The notes under the pieces are model-generated. The model saw nothing but the letters and a program-made list of their open reading frames with translations. It was not told where the DNA came from and made no database searches. A DNA stretch of 8,790 nt from Opitutales bacterium (GTDB lineage: Bacteria > Verrucomicrobiota > Verrucomicrobiia > Opitutales > Intestinicryptomonadaceae), in NCBI GenBank assembly GCA_021641325.1, contig JAJXPD010000090.1:1-8790 (forward strand). Reading direction: 5' to 3'. This document shows positions 7,445 to 8,790 of this stretch, piece after piece (within the stretch, counting starts at the first letter, position 1; every line of letters begins with the position of its first letter). The position numbers and the translations under genes were made by a program.

Positions 7445-8517
7445 TGGATACGCTCGACTACATAATAGTGGGGCAGGGCATTGCGGGTTCCTGCCTTGCG
7501 TTCGAGCTTCTCGAACGCGGCGCAAAGATTGAAATTTTCGACGAATCGTGGCGCGACGCCGCCTGCCTTGTCGCCGCGGGCGTCATCAACCCGATAACGG
7601 GTAAGCGGCTTGTCAAAAGCTGGCGGAGCGGTCTGGCGCACCCCTACGCAAAAAAGTTCTACCGCGCGTTGGAGTCTAAGCTTGGGGCGGAGTTTTTTCA
7701 CGACAGAAAAATCCTCCAACTATGCCGCTCGCCCGAAGAGCGCGAACTTTGGACAACACGCGCCGAACTTCCCGACTACGCCGAATTTCTCGGCGAATCG
7801 CACCCCGCGGGCTTTTTCGACGCGCTCAACGACTCGAACGGCTCGTTTTTCATAGAGCATTCCGCGTGGGTAGAAACGCAGCAGGCAATGGAGGCGTTCA
7901 AAAAGTACTTCGAGTCGCGCGGCGTTCTCGTCCGCGAAAGGTTCGACTATGCGAAGCTCGACGCGTCGGGCGAAACGCTTTCGTACGGCGGGCTTTCCGC
8001 GCGGAAAATCGTTTTCTGCGAGGGCTGGCGCGCGCAAAAAAACCCCTATTTTTCGTGGCTGCCCTACCGTCCCGCAAAGGGCGAAATTCTGTCGATACGC
8101 TCCGACGCCGAAGTTCCGCCGCACATCATACACAGGGGCAACTGGATTATGAAATGCGGCGACGGACTCTTCCGAATCGGCTCTACTTGGGACAGGGAAC
8201 GCCTCGACTCCGAGCCTACCGACGCCGCCCGCGCCGAGCTTCTGGCGGCGGCTCCCAACATGTTCGGCAAAAAATACGCGTTCGATGTAGTGTCGCACAG
8301 CGCGGGGGTTAGGCCGTGCACCGCAACGACGCGCCCGCACTTGGGGGCGCACCCCGCCGATTCGCGGCTGCTTTCGTTCAACGGCTTCGGCTCGAAAGGC
8401 TACGCGCTAAGCCCGTACTTCGCAAAGCACTTTTGCGACTGGCTCGACGGCAAAACCGCGCTCGATTCGGAGGCCGACTTGGCGCGGCACGCCAGAAAAT
8501 TCTTCCCGAAGGCCTGA
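7444..8517 (+). CDS. FAD-dependent oxidoreductase, DAO (D-amino acid oxidase-like) family
   Basis: A 357-residue protein starting at the ATG that overlaps the ruvB stop (TGATG). The N-terminal FAD-binding Rossmann motif is YIIVG10-Q-G12-I-A-G15, with acidic residues D33/E34 at the end of the second strand. A GVINPITGKR segment (46-55) sits where DAO-fold enzymes contact the flavin. The C-terminal part has GVRPCTATTRPHLG (about 288-301) and FNGFGSKGYALSP (about 313-325), the conserved GxRP and GxGSxG regions that close the FAD site. It has no signal peptide or membrane segment, so it is probably cytoplasmic. Related enzymes oxidise amines or amino acids, and the C-terminal domain of MnmC, a tRNA-modifying oxidase, has the same fold. 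The substrate cannot be told here. The one-base overlap makes translation coupled to ruvB likely but does not prove a shared function. A strong terminator lies 67 bases downstream. Confidence 0.85.
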   Translation: MDTLDYIIVGQGIAGSCLAFELLERGAKIEIFDESWRDAACLVAAGVINPITGKRLVKSWRSGLAHPYAKKFYRALESKLGAEFFHDRKILQLCRSPEERELWTTRAELPDYAEFLGESHPAGFFDALNDSNGSFFIEHSAWVETQQAMEAFKKYFESRGVLVRERFDYAKLDASGETLSYGGLSARKIVFCEGWRAQKNPYFSWLPYRPAKGEILSIRSDAEVPPHIIHRGNWIMKCGDGLFRIGSTWDRERLDSEPTDAARAELLAAAPNMFGKKYAFDVVSHSAGVRPCTATTRPHLGAHPADSRLLSFNGFGSKGYALSPYFAKHFCDWLDGKTALDSEADLARHARKFFPKA

Positions 8518-8583
8518 CTCGCGGCGCGCGCCGACTTTCAGCTTTCGGCGCACTCGCGCGCTTTCGCGCCCGCCGATTTCCCG

Positions 8584-8616
8584 TTTTTTGCGGCACTGCC
8601 GAAAAAATTTTTTTTT
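8584..8616 (+). terminator. Intrinsic terminator after the FAD oxidoreductase gene
   Basis: T6 (8584-8589), a bulged G, CGGC (8591-8594), loop ACT, GCCG (8598-8601) and A6 (8602-8607) form a roughly 10-bp stem with one bulge, followed directly by nine T (8608-8616). This ends the ruvB-oxidoreductase transcript. The T-run upstream of the stem is complemented as A6 after it, so a minus-strand transcript from the right would also meet a hairpin followed by A/T-rich sequence, though with a shorter U-run of six. Confidence 0.8.
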
Positions 8617-8630
8617 GACCAATTTGTACG

Positions 8631-8656
8631 GACATAGTATTCAGAATACTGTTGTC
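8631..8656. repeat. Extended imperfect palindrome, operator-like
   Basis: A perfect inverted repeat, AGTATTC-A-GAATACT (8636-8650), is flanked by a second matching pair, GACA (8631-8634) and TGTC (8653-8656), with one and two unpaired bases between. TGTCAA (8653-8658) reads TTGACA on the minus strand, a perfect -35 hexamer. The symmetry fits a dimeric DNA-binding protein's site. The one-base centre makes an RNA hairpin less natural, and no T-run abuts it. Its function is unknown. Confidence 0.6.
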
Positions 8657-8716
8657 AAATAATTTTTATAGCGGACGGATTTTTGTGCTTAACCGTTAGT
8701 ATGTTGTGGTGAATCT

Positions 8717-8790
8717 TTAATAATGCGGCAGCGCGGCAGCCTTGTCCTTTTGCAGTTTGTTTATTTGTCTTAATTGCTGCGCTTCAATGT
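8717..8790 (-). CDS. Probable 3' end of an unidentified gene entering from the right edge
   Basis: On the minus strand, a frame from the window edge (first full codon at 8788-8786) runs 23 codons to a TAA at 8719-8717. The peptide begins IEAQQLRQINKLQ and ends KAAALPHY. It is Q/K/L/A-rich and would form a charged helix, which looks like a real C-terminus rather than random sequence. I do not recognise the family. Codons such as TTA, AGA, ATA and CAA, uncommon in the other genes here, suggest different base composition. It would be convergent with the FAD oxidoreductase gene. With so short a stretch the frame could be chance. Confidence 0.4.
   Translation of the reverse strand, partial: IEAQQLRQINKLQKDKAAALPHY
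8725..8740. repeat. Tandem 8-bp repeat, two copies
   Basis: GCGGCAGC occurs twice head to tail, a GC-rich island in otherwise AT-rich sequence. If the minus-strand frame is real, it encodes part of the alanine-rich stretch near the C-terminus. The repeat is short and may be coincidental. Confidence 0.45.

Noticed and set aside
8631..8656. A dif-like XerCD site or the end of an insertion sequence
   Set aside because: dif sites have 11-bp arms around a 6-bp centre; this has a one-base centre and no matching arms. No transposase or target duplication is visible.
8690..8698. TAAC-C-GTTA small palindrome as an operator
   Set aside because: Only four paired bases per side; expected by chance in AT-rich sequence.
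8723..8773. A 16-codon + strand ORF beginning at the ATG at 8723
   Set aside because: It is very short, has no ribosome binding site and is antisense to the more plausible minus-strand C-terminus.

Overview
This 8.8 kb window reads as a compact, GC-rich chromosomal segment of a Gram-negative bacterium. The lipid A enzyme LpxB and an AsmA-like protein indicate an outer membrane with lipopolysaccharide. My best guess for the lineage is Verrucomicrobiota, Opitutae-like, based on the gene set and on clade-flavoured variants in LpxB and the MidA-like protein. The sequence alone does not prove this.

The left block (1-4244, + strand) is an envelope block. It holds a 5'-truncated AsmA-like protein, a Gfo/Idh/MocA NAD(P)-dependent dehydrogenase and lpxB. 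The last two overlap by one base (TAATG). A dehydrogenase next to lpxB recalls the known gnnA-lpxB linkage, where GnnA oxidises UDP-GlcNAc to make 3-amino lipid A, but no GnnB-type aminotransferase is visible here. A 74 bp convergent gap (4245-4318) separates this block from the next.

The middle block (4319-7444) is a DNA-repair pair. recF and ruvB are divergent, with about 58 bp between their probable starts. Downstream of recF, overlapping it by ATGA, is a MidA/NDUFAF7-type SAM-methyltransferase-family protein whose cofactor-binding core looks short and altered. Downstream of ruvB, overlapping it by TGATG, is a DAO-family FAD-dependent oxidoreductase. Its transcript ends at a strong hairpin plus T-tract at 8584-8616.

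The right edge (8617-8790) is AT-rich, about 39% GC by hand count against roughly 60% for the genes. It contains a near-perfect extended palindrome and a tandem 8-bp repeat. It probably also holds the 3' end of a minus-strand gene entering from the right, with codon use unlike the rest. This is the only place that looks like the start of something different.

No CRISPR array, insertion sequence, RNA gene, toxin-antitoxin pair or phage gene is visible. I found no convincing new system. The findings are modest points about a variant enzyme, gene coupling, promoter geometry and the right-hand boundary.
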